A stretch of DNA of 64,000 nucleotides. It comes from Opisthorchis felineus (lineage: Eukaryota; Platyhelminthes; Trematoda; Opisthorchiida; Opisthorchiidae). How positions within the stretch are numbered: position 1 is the first letter of the stretch; each line of letters starts with the position of its first letter. Position numbers and translations under genes: made by a program. A model generated the notes under the pieces. The model did not search any database and was not told where the DNA came from. It saw only the letters and a list, made by a program, of their open reading frames with translations. Shown here in pieces: positions 28,937-42,900 of the stretch. Where the stretch lies: assembly GCA_004794785.1 (NCBI GenBank), contig SJOL01007155.1, forward strand, positions 509,721 through 573,720, read 5' to 3'.

Positions 28937-28959
28937 ATATATATATATATANATATATA
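28937..28959. repeat. (AT)n microsatellite containing an N
   Basis: An AT dinucleotide run with an unresolved base at 28952, the only N in the window. It is probably a base-calling or consensus ambiguity in the simple repeat. Confidence 0.9.
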
Positions 28960-31900
28960 ATCTCGATGTCCCTTGCTTCGATGTCAGTAGAACAATCGCT
29001 TTTGTGTTATGGGACTAATGAGTGGTCAAGATCATCGAGGACCAAATGTAAGGCAGACAAATGCGAGACCAATTAAATTCACCAGCATGTGCGTTTAAAT
29101 GGGTCCCTCGGGCACAATTTAGGGGTCAGTTTCTGTCTAAATCTATCAGAAATTTCAACTTTCAATGGAGTTTTCATCTTATAAAGGGGTCCATCATATG
29201 GCGAATAGCCGAGAAGCACTGTACAGCCTTTTCTTCCTTATTGGGAATCATTTGCACAGCCAACCCCACGAAACTAAGGATTTTGAAACACGCCACCTCC
29301 TAGCCATTCGACCACAAGCGGCCGATCAGTATGCTGATTGACTCACACTAGATAGGTTATAGCGCCACTTATCCTTCAATCGCGGGGCCCACATCACGTG
29401 GTAATGTGTTGACTGGATCCTCGTTAATTCTAAGATAATCATCACGTCAAATTATAAAACAACGGTATTTTAGGAAATTTTTGCATATAATGTGACTCTT
29501 ATATCTAAAAATCACTGCAACTAGTTTACCGTAAGAAGAATTAGGCTTCGTTTCCTAGAATTACCAGAAATCTTTACTCAGCAAAAAAATTCAGTCTTTT
29601 TTCGACATCGGAAGCTGGACACATTGTTTACCGGCATTAGACTGTCGGGTTAATCGTTTAATTCCCCTATGGTGGAACCCCGAGGTGGCAACTCCGCCGT
29701 AAGCATACTATTCAGTAAGGAATACACAAAGCCCGTCCACTGGGGAGCACTACACATATTCATAAGGTCATCCGAACCGGCATGCTGACGTTTCCGTCAA
29801 AACTCTGCTGTGACGTTATTGTGCTAAACAATGTTTACTTATTAATGGCCATGTTCGAGGCAAGCTGCCATATGTCCAACATATGTTTCAGTCAATTCAA
29901 ACAACCATCCAACTGCGGTCTGTCATCAGCAAGATATCAAACTGACAATGCAAAACTTGATGCCACCACTTGAGGCGCATGAAGGTCACGATACCAACCA
30001 AGTTCGAATGAGCAGAAACCCCACCGAGCTCATCCACAGAATGGATCGAAGGAACTTTGAATGCTCTGGTAAAAAAGGGTCTTCTCGAAAGTTGATGGCT
30101 GTCGATGGCTACGAACGCCCATTCACCTAACGCTTCGGTCTCGTCGACACATCACCAACTATGAGGAGGCTGTAGCTATTAATTTATCTTCTTCGCACCT
30201 TACAGTGGCTTGCTCAGTATTGTTTTATCATGCCCCACATGCCCCGCTGATCGGTGCCACAGTTTACGTGGTAATATGCCAGCATACGTGCTTAAATAGC
30301 ATGCTGTTATTCGGGCTGTGTAACGCGGCAAAGCTTTGTCATCAGATCGGCCGGATACAACTATGCGCTACCCTGTGAAACAACCCTTGGAGGGAATAGC
30401 GGTCTATCTGTTTCTGTCAAAAGGCACAAGATATTTAAACTCAGGTACTTATGACGTCTGTGATGTCCCATGTGATCAGCATTCTGGCACAAACATCCAC
30501 CTAACCTATTCAAATCTATATTGTTATCAGTTTGTGCGCGCTAAATTCCACGTCTAGTATAATTAATCCGATAAACCCGAGACTCTTCAGGGCAGGGAAG
30601 CAATATGATCGAATAAAGTATCTCAAATGTGCTCTGTAAAAAAACCTAGCTATTCTTACATCACGAATGAGAAATTCGTAGCCTTCTGATTCTGACTGGA
30701 TGCTTTTTCATTTCAAACTGTCAAGCACCTTATTCGTGTAAATTGCACCTCTTATTTGACTCTCATTTCCAGTAGGGGTGACTGATTTAAATCAGGCGGT
30801 TATTCGGCCAGTAAGATGTGTTTTGTTCTAACCAGCTGTTGACTAGCTGCTTACCTTGCATAAAACTCAGGTCACATTCACGGGTTTTGAATAGCGGTAG
30901 TAGAAGATAGGTTTTCTGGCATAATACTTTCGTGTTATCACATGTCAAATACAGACGGGCATACAACGTGCTGTCAGAAATTCAAAAATAGATGAAGGGC
31001 GAATAGGCTGTCTGGAACCGTAGTCGGCAGGTGCAAACGCCACGTTTCCGTCAAGTCCTTCCTGATAACACAGGCTTGGCCTGATTGTAGCCGCACGAAA
31101 CGTCATCGACCGGAGTCGATGAGTCGACCACTTTAAAGGGTGAGTTAATGTCAGTCGATTAACCTACGTGAATTGGATGTCCACGGTCGGTTGATTACAA
31201 CACCGTATTTCGGTCTGTCTGCACACAATCTAGATATACCAAGGCGCATGCGCTTTTACATGCTTTTACGCGTTCCCTCAATACTCACTTCATCACAGCT
31301 ACAGGTGGAGAGAACAGTGCAGTGAATGAATGCAAATGAATGCAACTTGCCCCTAATCACACTCCTCGAGATAACTTGGTGAACATGTTCCTCAGTTGCA
31401 ACAGCGGTCCTAATTGTGCCGTCTAGGCACAATGATTTGGATGATGATTTGGATTCCGAGAGGCCATACAACAAAATACAGTTCCTCTTTATTGACGATC
31501 ATAGGGTAGACGTAGATATAAAAAGGAGTTACATTCCAGGGTTCACTGCCAAAAAGTAATCTTGGTTTTATACTGTGACAGATGATATTAGTGGCTGATA
31601 GTCAACTGCATAAATAATAGTTATGTGCTGACCACCGTATGCGCAGCAGTAGTGAACCACTGAGCGTCCAAGCTGATTGAAGACAAAGGACGGAAGAAAT
31701 ATTAAGTGCAGACGAGCGTGGTAGAATTGCAAACGATTATAAAGACAAAAAAGTGGGCAGCAACCATACTGTTGCGTTCAAGAAGCGACGGTAACCTGAA
31801 CAAGTTTCCAGCGTTGTTTAGTTACGCGAAGACTTGTTCCGTGGCTGGGTGTATTTTGCTTGTGATGGCTAAACTTGCTACGGTCCGCAGTAAACTGTCC

Positions 31901-33058
31901 GCGGCCCACCAGTCCATCAGCAGGTTTCCCATTCCTACCCGCAGTAAATCGGCTCCGACAAAAAATGCCAGCTTTCATTTTGGGTGTCCTGCGGTCACCG
32001 ATAACCTTATTTTTTGGGCTCTCACCGCCTGTGTTTGTTGCCAAGATCTTCCGGCAGCTCGTCGTTTAACTGGATTGTTGTTCGCAAAAGAGGGTCACCA
32101 ATTCGTATAAAGATGCAAAGTGGAAACAGTTAAGTGGAATTATTTATTCCGAGAAACGTCTGCTCAGAAACGCTCTGCTTAGGTAGGGCGGAATTCGCAA
32201 ATAAAAACATCTCTATATATAGTTCAGTGCGCTATAAGTCAAGTGTATTCTCATGGATTTCTGGTTATCCAGCATTTCGTCGTTTATCACATTATTTTAA
32301 TGGCAACAGATGCTACAAAAATTTAATTTTTCACCTATTGTTGTTGTTAAATAACCAGCTGGTAAAATGAACTCCAGTACAGCATTTGAACAAAATGTAC
32401 CTATAACTTTTTGGCATCCAGTGTGGAAATAACATTGATGCGGCAAATCGCTTGGTTCCTCAAGCTTTAGATTGTTTAACAATTCCTGGCGGAATTCTCA
32501 TGGTACTTCACAGGCTGATCAGATTTATAATAAGTTTTATGTCGCCGTTTTTAACTCACGGATTTCCTGTTGGTCATAGCGGATATTGTTTGCGGAACCT
32601 ACAGTCAAGAGTGTACTTCAGAGTTTAGTGAGGCGAGTTAATTGCAGATTACATTTGATCGTGTAGTGTACCAGATCCGTTCTCTCTCAACGGGTGTACC
32701 GTTCAGCCGCTTTGAGTAGACAAAAACATTTCTGTTGATGTTTCATTTAGTTGGATTGCCATCCACGACCTGATTATTGCCATGCTGTGTTTCAACTCAG
32801 GAAATCAACCTAATGAACATGTTTTTGTGCCACACAGACTGTGTATTTCCTCTGACAATATTACTATGGTACACTCGCTTATAGAGATCATTTGGAGTTG
32901 AAAGTTGAGCAACCTGAAGTGTGACAAAAGAACAAAGGACGATCTACAAGTAGTCTGCGTTGAAACAAATGTATGTCGCCTTCTGAAACAACACACTATA
33001 GGACGAAAAACTGAAGCTCTACGTAATACTGGAGAAACTCATTTATAGTACGTAGTTG

Positions 33059-33084
33059 TGTAGCGATCTTTGGAGATCGCTACA
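33059..33084. repeat. Perfect 11-bp inverted repeat (hairpin)
   Basis: The arms TGTAGCGATCT and AGATCGCTACA are exact complements around a TTGG loop. Outside the perfect arms, GTTG (left) and CAAC (right) extend the pairing past a 2-nt bulge. No T-run follows, so it is not a pol III terminator, and no function is evident. Confidence 0.85.
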
Positions 33085-33605
33085 ACAGTCACCCAATGCT
33101 ACTAAGAACATTTGGTAACGAAAGGTGTGCACCCTGTTCTACCCATATCCTGTCTCCGTAGTCACTCGGTACCAGCATTTTGAAGTAAGGCAACCTTTGG
33201 CAGATTTCTTTTCAATCTTTAAGTGCGAGGTACGTCTGCGTTGAAAGCAGTAATTCTGGAAGTTAATCAACAATAACTAGCCGTCCGAATGCTTCCTTTC
33301 TCTGGTTTTCTCCGAAATACCTTTGTTTTTAAAGGCGTATTATTTATCCCTCTTGGAAATCGTTTGCACTTGAACACGTGAAGCTTTTCATTCTCTTTAG
33401 CTTATTAGAGAAACTATTCCTCACTTCAGAATACAGGCTAAATTGCAAAAGATGAATTAATATCACTGTCTTGTAAGCCAGTTGAAAACACCATTAGTTA
33501 GTTAACCAAGTGTGTGGTTTACCCTCTTTTGTCCACTGTAAATTTCGTGGGTGTGCAGCAAAAAAGATTCGAACCGCTTCTTTACACATTTGTATAATGT
33601 GGGGG

Positions 33606-33792
33606 GAAGAGATGGCTCAGTGGTTAGAGCGCGAATTTATTATCCGGAAGGTCCGTGGTTTGAACCCGACCACTGCCTCTCGACTTCCCCTGTCTAGGTT
33701 TGGGCAACCTGGCAGTATCCCAGCCCTCGTGCTTCCTTCTGGTGGCATGGCAGTTAGGCACCGAAAGGGTGCTACAGCTGAACGATTTTTTT
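33606..33792 (+). repeat. tRNA-derived SINE, family A copy 1
   Basis: This is the best-preserved SINE in the window. The A box TGGCTCAGTGG (33613-33623) and B box GGTTTGAACCC (33657-33667) are 44 bases apart, as in a tRNA. A tRNA-unrelated body follows that is shared with copies at 56.3 kb (minus) and 60.9 kb (plus). A 22-base block at 33698-33719 is identical to 60995-61016. The element ends with a GCTACAGCTGAAC block and a T7 run (33786-33792), which resembles a pol III terminator. The 97-codon open frame across it (33510-33803) is incidental. Confidence 0.8.
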
Positions 33793-36700
33793 GCATAATG
33801 TAATCCTTCCGTATGTATTCACATGTGTATTACGTGAATGAGACTGTGGTAGGCTCAACCGCCGGCTGTCGTCCAGATTCACTAATGCTTGTGGGCACAC
33901 TTACTAAGTCACTCACTGAGTTACGTTCGACGGCATTTCAGTGCGGTTTAAGTGGGTGTTTGTTCTGGTTTGCGGTTCATTAGTTTGTTTCCGTTGGGTC
34001 CACTGCTTTGAAAACACGGCTAACATTTACATCTTAGGCAGTTTGGTGTCTACAATAATGGCGTCTCGAAAGAATCTAAGTTTTTGGAGATTAAAACAAT
34101 GCACAGCACACAAAGTATTCACGTTGTTTTTACACAGAATGTCTTTTTAAAGTTATTCACATTCATGCAACATAGGACACAGGGGTTACAGGGTATGCGC
34201 TCTACTTGAGACTTCACATTCAACTGTGGCTGCAAAGGATCCCTATTGTAGTCCGTCAATGGGGGTCTGTCAGTAGGCTTAAATACAGGTGGTAGATTTA
34301 TTCGGTCTCAAAACCTACTCAAGAGCAACCACCTCTTAAGCGGGAAAATTCATGGCTGGCTTCTCCAAGTGGTTGCTCCGAAGGAGGACAACAACTTGGT
34401 TCTGTTATACTCATAAAGTCCGAAGGATGTACACTTCCGCATTCTGTGGAGACGTTCGTATGTACGTATATGTCCTAAAGTCAAACTGTCAATGGCCGTT
34501 ATTTTGCAGCCCACCGTGGCTTGAGTTTTGCACGCTAGAATAGCCGTATTTCCTTTTATTGACGGGACAAAATATATAATGCAGCAACTGTAAGCCTGTC
34601 AAAACCAAATTCAGTAAAATTGGTAGTTGAAGGACATAACATTTGATTTTTTACCGACTGGAGGAATATAGGGAGATATTAGCAGGCAACTAGTCATTAA
34701 AATGTCATATCAGTTTCCACTTGCTTCCCGCCAAGATAAAGTCGGAATAAGTTTAAGCTTTTCGGTTAGTCCAGATAGTACTGCCTGAAGCTAAGGTCAG
34801 CACCATGGTGAACCTACTTTTTATTCATAAAACTTAATCCGGTTTATCTGACTCTCTGGTTGACCCGACGACATAAAGGATGAATGAGCAGAAGGAGTAA
34901 ACTACTCATCTTCACACCGTGCGTTGAATCCATAAGTACACCCAGCTTTGAGTTGCCTCAGTTGTAGATTAGATTTTATCGACCGACACGACACGCTGAA
35001 CTTAAAGGTGAGCTGGGATTTTCTCTGAAAAGGACTTTATCCGGAAATACGCTCATTGCGTATACCAAGTGCACGTAGGTGATTGACAGATCCACCACAA
35101 CTGCTCAGCCCCAAATCTTGTTAACCTCGTTGCATTCAGGGGATCTAAGCTAAACACTGGAATGAACGACTGTGTGAAACACCCCGCTTCTGTGGAAATT
35201 CGGACGACATTTTTGCTACACGACTTAAGCAAAAAACTGATAAGTTCAAAGCGTTCAGTCATTCGTCTCCGTCTGCATCCAAAAACTGTCAACTATAGTT
35301 GTAACTGTCTGTCATATCTGTGTAAGTTCTATTCCAAAGTGCGAATAAAACTATAGTCGATGGTATTGCCGCGCCGATGAGATGACGACGCAGGCGTAGT
35401 ACGAGTATTGCGCTCATGATTCAGATACTGCATGACACCGAATCTCCATTACTCGACGACTGAACCGCCTATTTTCTAGTCATGATCGAGATACTGGGGT
35501 TGAAGCTGAGAAAGCCAATAAAAAACTGTAGCCCCGTTGGGTAAAATATTGAATGTCGGTGGGGCGTATTGGGTACATAACCACGATGTGCGCCAGTAAA
35601 TCGCGGAAAGGGACATACGAAGCAAGTGTACTCTTTATTTCTGCTATGGCTTTCAACCAGAGGGAGAAGATATGATTCTCTAGCACTAAGGACATCTGGA
35701 TCACACGCGCTTTCACGAAGCACATCGCTTTCATCTGTTTTAAGTAACATGTGTAGCTGATGACAAAGTATTCACCTTCAGAGCTTTATGTGACGCTATT
35801 GTTTCTTACAGAGAACTGCAGGACAACCGGCAAGATAGGATGAGGATACATCCCATTTACGGCAGTAAACAATAATATGCTTGACTCCGGTGGGCCAAGA
35901 GTTAAATTCAGTTGAGTCGACGGGATCACCAAGCGCCCATGGTAAGCGCTAAGCCCTCGGAAATTATGCTAGGGGGAGTAGAGGGGGCTAACTGCTCTTA
36001 TCCTTATCTTATATTCGGACCTCCGTCCACACAATCTCTAACCCAGTGATAGAAGAGAACAACACAGCCATCGCCTTCTTCAGGGATCTCACGTTTTGAG
36101 CGAATGGCAACCTCACGGTCAAAATTTTCCGGGTTGTCCTGGGCATCCATTGCTTCAAGGACAAAATAACAACGAAAACACTTGTTCTTTAGCCAGTAAG
36201 CGTTCAAAGCCCAATTTACAATGTAGTTGGGTTCGAAATATCCTCACATTAATACACACTAGTCTAATGCAACCGCCACACTAGCGAAGGAGATAGTGTG
36301 GTCCCAAATGCCCTGTTACTGACCAGCTCCGTGTCTCTTGACTTGAGTGCCATTTACTAAACCTTGTTTTGCCATAATGCTCACAAAGGGAAACTCTGCC
36401 GTTGGTGTGCGAAACGTTGTCGGTACATCATCACTGGTTAATTTAATATGCCGAGGAATAAACAACAGTTCGAAGACCTATTTAACTAAACTAAATAGCA
36501 TACCTCGCCATCCAGCGACGCATTGCGCCTACTCAATCAGAGTTTGTCCATGCCAATGCAAATCCACTTCTTGAAATCCTCTGTGACGTACAGGTCGAAA
36601 CAATTGGTCCGGGATTGTGATCTTTAACAAAATGTATTATACTAGAAAAAACTATCCGATGAGACCGAATCTACTCGTGCAAAGTAGAAAGACTGTACAG

Positions 36701-39646
36701 TAAAAGTAAAATCGCAGATAAACGGCTGCTTGAGGCGACTAAAGAACACCGATTATATCACGAAAACACATTATGACTGCCGGAAGCCAACCAGTACTCA
36801 TATCCCTTGCATATCTCTCAAAAACGCTGCTCTTACTACCTGGAAAATCAACTCAAGATAGAACCACTATCCCAACAATGTGTAGAGTTGATGATGCTTT
36901 TAAGTTACGCCTGTTGCCCTCCCACTCCCGGTATACCTAATGGAGAAACAAACTTCTTGTTCTTTATCACATGAGGTTCTTCTCCATAGCTGTCAATTGC
37001 GAACAGAAATGAAGAATCTTCGTCGGACACCTGCATCTAAACATTTGCCGACCGCGCTTGTAGGCCTTATCGCCATAAGGCATGTTTGGTAAACCTACAG
37101 CTTCCATTCTCACGTTTAAGTTGGCCATAGAAAGGAAATTGTGCTGTGTATTGTCTTGCTTATTTGTTGCTTCTATATAACTAAGGTTCTAAGCCTTCAA
37201 AGGTTTAGTAGTAAGCCACCTGTCCTTAATCAGTTTGCACTTGTGCAACATAATGAACGAATGCTCCGGTCTGAATGCAAATTCTTCATACCGAAGATGA
37301 GTACTTGAGGTGTTTCTACAAATTCGGTAGGAATCTATTAGTGTGCGTAAATATTCACACGTTTACAGTGATAGCTTCACTTACTCTCAGAAGAACTTAA
37401 GGTCCCAGTGGATTTAATCCGTCAGTCACCGAGAGCAATAGCCATCTTCCATCTACTTTCATATATTTTGGCCCAAACAATGAACCAGATTCATTTTCTT
37501 AAGCCTATAATAATTTCCTATTACAATTTTTCACCCTTCTTTAATAATTTAATAGAAGCCAGTACAGTGGCGAGAGAAACTGTTGACATCTGTGGCAAAA
37601 TATCTATGCTTTAATCAAATTTAAAAGTTATAAGTCTCGCTGTCGTTGTAAAAAAAATTTCTAGTCGATCTGCATGCAAGACTTGAAACCAGACAACCGG
37701 GCAAAAATATTTTGTCATCTGCTGACAAAATGTTCTTTGGATCAAACTATGTGATACGATGTTCGACCGGGCTTTCGGTTTAGTTTATCTGTGGTAACGG
37801 GAATCAGTTGTTGCGCATGCTCCCGTCAAACCTGTTTTGTTCATTCTTCGGGCGGATTGGTTCCTCTTAGCTCGAATACTTATTTGACCACAATTAGGTA
37901 TGGTGTCATACCTACACACAAAGTCATTTTGAACCCAAAAGCTGCTACTATCTGATAAAAAATTCAAACAGTCACCTCTTCTAGGGTGATAACTGTTGTT
38001 AGGTGTCTTTGGTTGAACCTTTGTCCACTACAGTATATTGCACTTCCAATACCAGTTGAATAAAATGCGTCAACTGTCATAGTTACAAGCATCTAAAGAG
38101 AGGCAAAATCGGAACATTTTTATGGTTCCCAAGTTATCAGCAAGACATTTTAACCCTCAGTCCTAAACCTGTCATTTTAAAAGTTTTTGATATCCCAGAA
38201 GAACATTAGACGGGGACTAGGTTAAACTACAACACCAGTCACTATTGTAAGACGTGTTCAGCCGGCACTTAGCCTCTGGGTACTTGCACAAACCCTCTGT
38301 GTTAAATCCGACGGCCCGGGGCTCTCTTTAATCACCACCTTATACTGTTCATAGTGAGCTACACTAAACAGAATCTCTGGTTATTCTTTCGAAAGCCAAG
38401 GTGTTATAACCATTTTTAAGGCATTTCTAACACTGCTAGACAGAATAAGGGAAATGGTGCGCTCCATGTATGTCCTGTGGTGTGGATCAACAACCCCCAC
38501 CGAATCTTTACTCTGACGTTGCTGCTTATATCCTATCACGAAACTAGTCACCTGAATATTCGTGTTTTGCGATCCCAACAGAATGAGCACGTTTTGAGTC
38601 TTCTCAACCGTGCACTCCCTGAGTTTCAAAATACAAGCATCTAAAATCAAAGAACAGAGCTAGGCAAGCAGCCTATCTCAAACTATTATGCTGTTCAAGG
38701 TCGTACCCAACAACAGAATTCCCCCGACTACAAGCATGAATGAACCATCTTGAAACACAAATTAGAGACAGTGATCCTTGGTTCCATGCCTAATACCATT
38801 CAGCAGGTCAGTGGGATGCAGGAAAATAACTTATCGCAGAGGTCCTCGGAGCCGACCACTGTACTGATTAGGTTTAAATAAAAGATTGAACTCCTTCGGG
38901 ATTCTGGAGTGGCAAGCGTTTGGTTTGGAATATTTCTGAGGAAATTCAAAGCAGCATAATGAGGTGGTCCATGATCTGCTTTTTAACAACCTAAAAATGT
39001 GATCTGGTATAGTTAGACGAAAAATTATGCATTCCAGTCCACATTGTCGATGGACATCCCATCTCCACCCTGAGTAGTCAAGCATGAATCAAATGTAAAT
39101 CTTTAAGCAAGTATGTTTGATAGAACAGCTTCACAGAAAGCAGGGCATGTAAATCCATGGATCAGTGGAATTCAAAAGCCATCTTCAAGTATAACGATAG
39201 GGCTAACTCTGCTGTTGGGAATCAAAGACGCGCTGAATGTAGCACGTGTTTCTTCGTAGGCTCATGAAAACTTTCCAATTAAAAGACCCGCTGCGAATTT
39301 ATTCGCCCTTAGTCTGGGCCCCTCGTCCGTCACAACATTTCAGCTTTTCTCTTTTTTGCTACAAATAAGCCCGTAGTCAACAGTTAAGGAATATCCCAAT
39401 ACGGTTGTCTTACCCATCATTGAGAACCTGCTCCTAGCTTCTTTTAAAAGCTGCAAATCTGACCTATATTTGCAACTGATTCTTCTAAGAAATTTATATG
39501 TTCTTCGAAGTATTTCGGTAGAAACTACATCGAGATTTGTACTGGTTTCTCAAGCATTTAAAATGATCGTAGATGCTAACAAATAATAATAATATTATAC
39601 TGAGCACCATACACTCATTTATGTACCAATTTGGCTTCCAATATGA
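33793..39646. other. No recognisable gene
   Basis: No gene family, RNA gene or repeat copy was recognised. Several minus-strand frames (for example 35469-35750 and 38381-38650) are open for 80-95 codons. The latter has an acceptor-like sequence at its upstream edge and is listed among the findings. Confidence 0.5.
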
Positions 39647-39982
39647 CTCGTTTATGATATTCTTCAACTGGATGTGCTGCACGGAGACCACCTTATGTTT
39701 CAGTTGGCACAATATTCGAGATATCGCAGTATATTTTCATAAAGGAAACTACTCACAAGGTTGCTGAGAACTCTTCGACAACCCATAACCGGTTTCATCC
39801 TTCTTGGGGCTTATCAGGTAGGCGCGGTCCCCGAGTTTCCGTCAACCTTATGTTCTACTTGAACCCAAATTGGACTGGTTTCGACAAATACACTCATTTG
39901 CAAATCGATTTGTTTTTCACGAGAGACTCAACTGAATCTCTCATTTATGATATTTTTGAACTGAATGTGCTGCACACAGGCC
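39647..39982 (+). repeat. Family C copy 2 flanked by 293-bp-spaced direct repeats
   Basis: A segment of about 43 bases at 39647-39689 (CTCGTTTATGATATTC, then an AACTGGATGTGCTGCAC block) recurs in diverged form at 39940-39982. Family C copy 2 (39761-39931) lies between them. This arrangement suggests that the repeat is part of a tandem unit of about 293 bp, or that a larger element includes both. A simple target-site duplication is unlikely because of the length and divergence. Confidence 0.6.
39761..39931 (+). repeat. Dispersed repeat family C, copy 2
   Basis: Aligns along its length with 23906-24056 and in part with 44596-44690. Compared with copy 1 it has about 20 extra bases before the shared AATACACTCATTTGCA block. 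It has no evident coding content. Confidence 0.75.
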
Positions 39983-42900
39983 GCTGATCTCAACAACAGT
40001 CAGTGTGCATGACTGTTGTACAGTCAAAACTCCCTCCAACTTATTCATCATCTTCGATGTCATTTTCCTATTTTCCTTTTTCATTCCGTCACTGAATAGC
40101 ACTACAGCCTCCGGAAACATCACAGTTGCAGCCTATTGTCCATTTGTGTACACTACTGTGAACACTTACATCCCTTCAAAGTTAAAAGGACTATCAGTAG
40201 CACCTCGTGTCGAATATAGGTCATAATCACTATATGTCGTTTGCCACAGCTATTGTGCGCTAGTTGGGGTCATTCAAAAGAAACCGCCTCAAAGAGAGAA
40301 AGCAAAGGTGTGTTGAGGAAGTGAAATACTGCGATACCACTAAATGGTCACTTTAAAGTCATTTTTATATAGCTGAGTAATCGTATTTGGAATGGAGAAG
40401 AGAGTCTTGCACATAACTGCAGCTTGAAATAGTCTGCATCGATGAACCTGGTGCTCAGTAATTAACACGGACCTTCTGTGGAGTTAATCTGGTTACGTGA
40501 GGGTTGCATAAGCTAAACACAGTGGTTGGAAATTTTTATGAAGACTAGTGGATGATTTTTAAACACCGCATCAAATCAGACCAAAGGCCATACTCTCAGG
40601 TAGTGCATTTGAATTTGATGTGTTCCGGCATGCTGTGAAGAAAACTCTGAGAGAAAAAGCAATATTACTAGAGCTAGTCCAAAACAAGGATGATACTGTT
40701 GGATTGCACAACTCATGGGATGCTGTTGATGCACACAAAATAAAACAACGATAGTATATCGCTGTCAGTCAAAAAGGATGGACACAGAATTTAAAATTCG
40801 CTGTTTAAACAGACAAAGCTTAGTTCTTCCGTGTAACAATGTATTTAGATGGTCAGTCGACCAATGCTCCTTACTATGTCCTAAACTGTCATACATAGGG
40901 AGGATCATTAGGGGAAAGAAACTAGTGTCTCGCTTCCCCAGTTTTGTTCCGGCTAATTCCACGGAATCTGAAAGTTCAGGACAACTTACATGAGAACAGT
41001 GTTGACTGTACACTCCAATCAACCACAAATGATACGATTTGTTTTCCTAAAAGTAGAAGACGACTGATAATTAGCGGCATATTGGGAAGAGGTTTCGACA
41101 TTTCCCGACATATAATCATTGTCATTTGTTTGGGAGTATACCAACGTGTTCCGCATATCTCGAAAAAACGAAAGTTGATATGCTTTGAGTTGGAAACTGG
41201 GTCAAAATTCTGTCGTTTCACGATTAGTATACCATGTTATGCCCTGTCCACCGGTGGCAATATGTGTAAACTCGGCAATACGTAACATTATTTTATGTTA
41301 TGTTTTATATATAAGGCGTCTCAGTCACTCACATACAAGATGGACTGGAAATTGTTTTAAGAATTTGGCTGTATCTTCAGATGTTATTTGCCCAGTGTAA
41401 ACTAATTGACAACCAGGCACCCATGAATGTTGGTTAAAACAGTGGCCTCATTGCAAACTTTTTACAAATCTTGATAATTCATTCTTGAACCTTGAAAGAT
41501 GCACACCATTCAGACAGTACAGAAAAGCCATGTGCTGATGTCATTGAGACTATAAAGTAATTAGTTAATTAGTATACCTAAAGTTGAATAATCTAAGAGG
41601 CCTATAGCATCAAAGAAGCTGGAATTCAGGAAGGAATATGTCGAAGGAACTGAAATGCTCTTATACATATAAAAAATATTTAAAAGACAAATAGCTGAAG
41701 TAGTTGCTGTCAATTTTGTAGGTCCAGGTGTGACCAATGTTTCGTCTGCTATGACCGAACGGGAAATTGATAAACATAAATAATCTGTTGCACTTTATAA
41801 AGGCCCTGAATATAATATCATTATATTCACAAACACCAACCAAGAAGGCTGACTGTGATGGTCACCCGGCACTTCTTGGAATTTCAACCACCCACACTTA
41901 TCTAGCTTCGCGTCAACTGTATCTGGAAAAGACCTGTTAAAACCCTTTAGCATGATGGACAGTATATGCCCAGTTACCCATATAAAACGGCAGCAAGATT
42001 GTGAAAACTAATGAGTACCTTAACTATCTATTATCGTTTACAAAATGGCCCACCCAATACATGTGGTACATCATACTATAGAAAAAACTATTTTTTTCAA
42101 ATTGCCCCTTAAAGGAGATCACCCTACTAACAAAGTGAACTAAAACCCCTACTTAGCACTAGATAAGAATGCAATCAGTTGCCTTACTGTGCTTCCCGCC
42201 GGCCACTGCATATTATCAATGCAACAATATTACGGACGTGACCAAATCTGCTCATTCTATTTCATATTTTCTTTATCAGGTCTCTACAGCCGCACTCACG
42301 AGGATGCAAGTTTAGTAGATTAGTGTCTACCCGAAATAATCCCAAAAATATTTCCTAATTTTTACTCAACAATTAGGATTGAATGCGGAAGAAAGAGCTA
42401 CAAAAGTCATTTTCCAGCCAAAACGATAGTACGGTGCAGTTTTTGGGCCAGCACTAGCCGGAGCACTTCATTCAGGATACTGGCACATGATGTAAAGTGT
42501 GTAAGTTTCGCTGTACCCGTAACTATACGGATTTACTTTATGTTCATTTAAGTTTATGCTTTAAAAACGGTCAATGTAATGAGCAGTTCTTCGTAGGCTT
42601 ACCGATTTGTTGTTCTTAGTGGCACACTTTTTAAGAGCATCTTTCAAGTAACGGTAAAAAAGACCACAGCTATTTAGAACGGTGTGTACAGCCTCCGAAT
42701 GTGAGCAAAATGTTTGCACCCCGTAATACATATATGCTGTATGTGAAGTGGGTGGGTGAAGTGAACCCAATGCTGATTTATCCGAGGCGATATTTGCATT
42801 TCCAATGGGCAAGTGAACAGAAACTCGTTCTAATGGCTAAATCTTAAACGCAATGTTTATGCAAGCGCCGCAGGGGGACTAAAACGTACCTTTTGAAAAA

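Larger units (their letters stand above)
27707..33605. other. No recognisable gene
   Basis: No gene was recognised. The stretch contains an AT microsatellite with the only ambiguous base in the window, a perfect hairpin at 33059-33084, and a locally GC-richer patch around 31.84-32.06 kb that is open on both strands (31706-32110 plus, 31778-32044 minus) but matches no family I know. Confidence 0.5.

Noticed and set aside
31706..32110. Overlapping frames open on both strands in a GC-richer patch
   Set aside because: Fewer stops are expected in GC-richer DNA, and neither translation shows a family signature.
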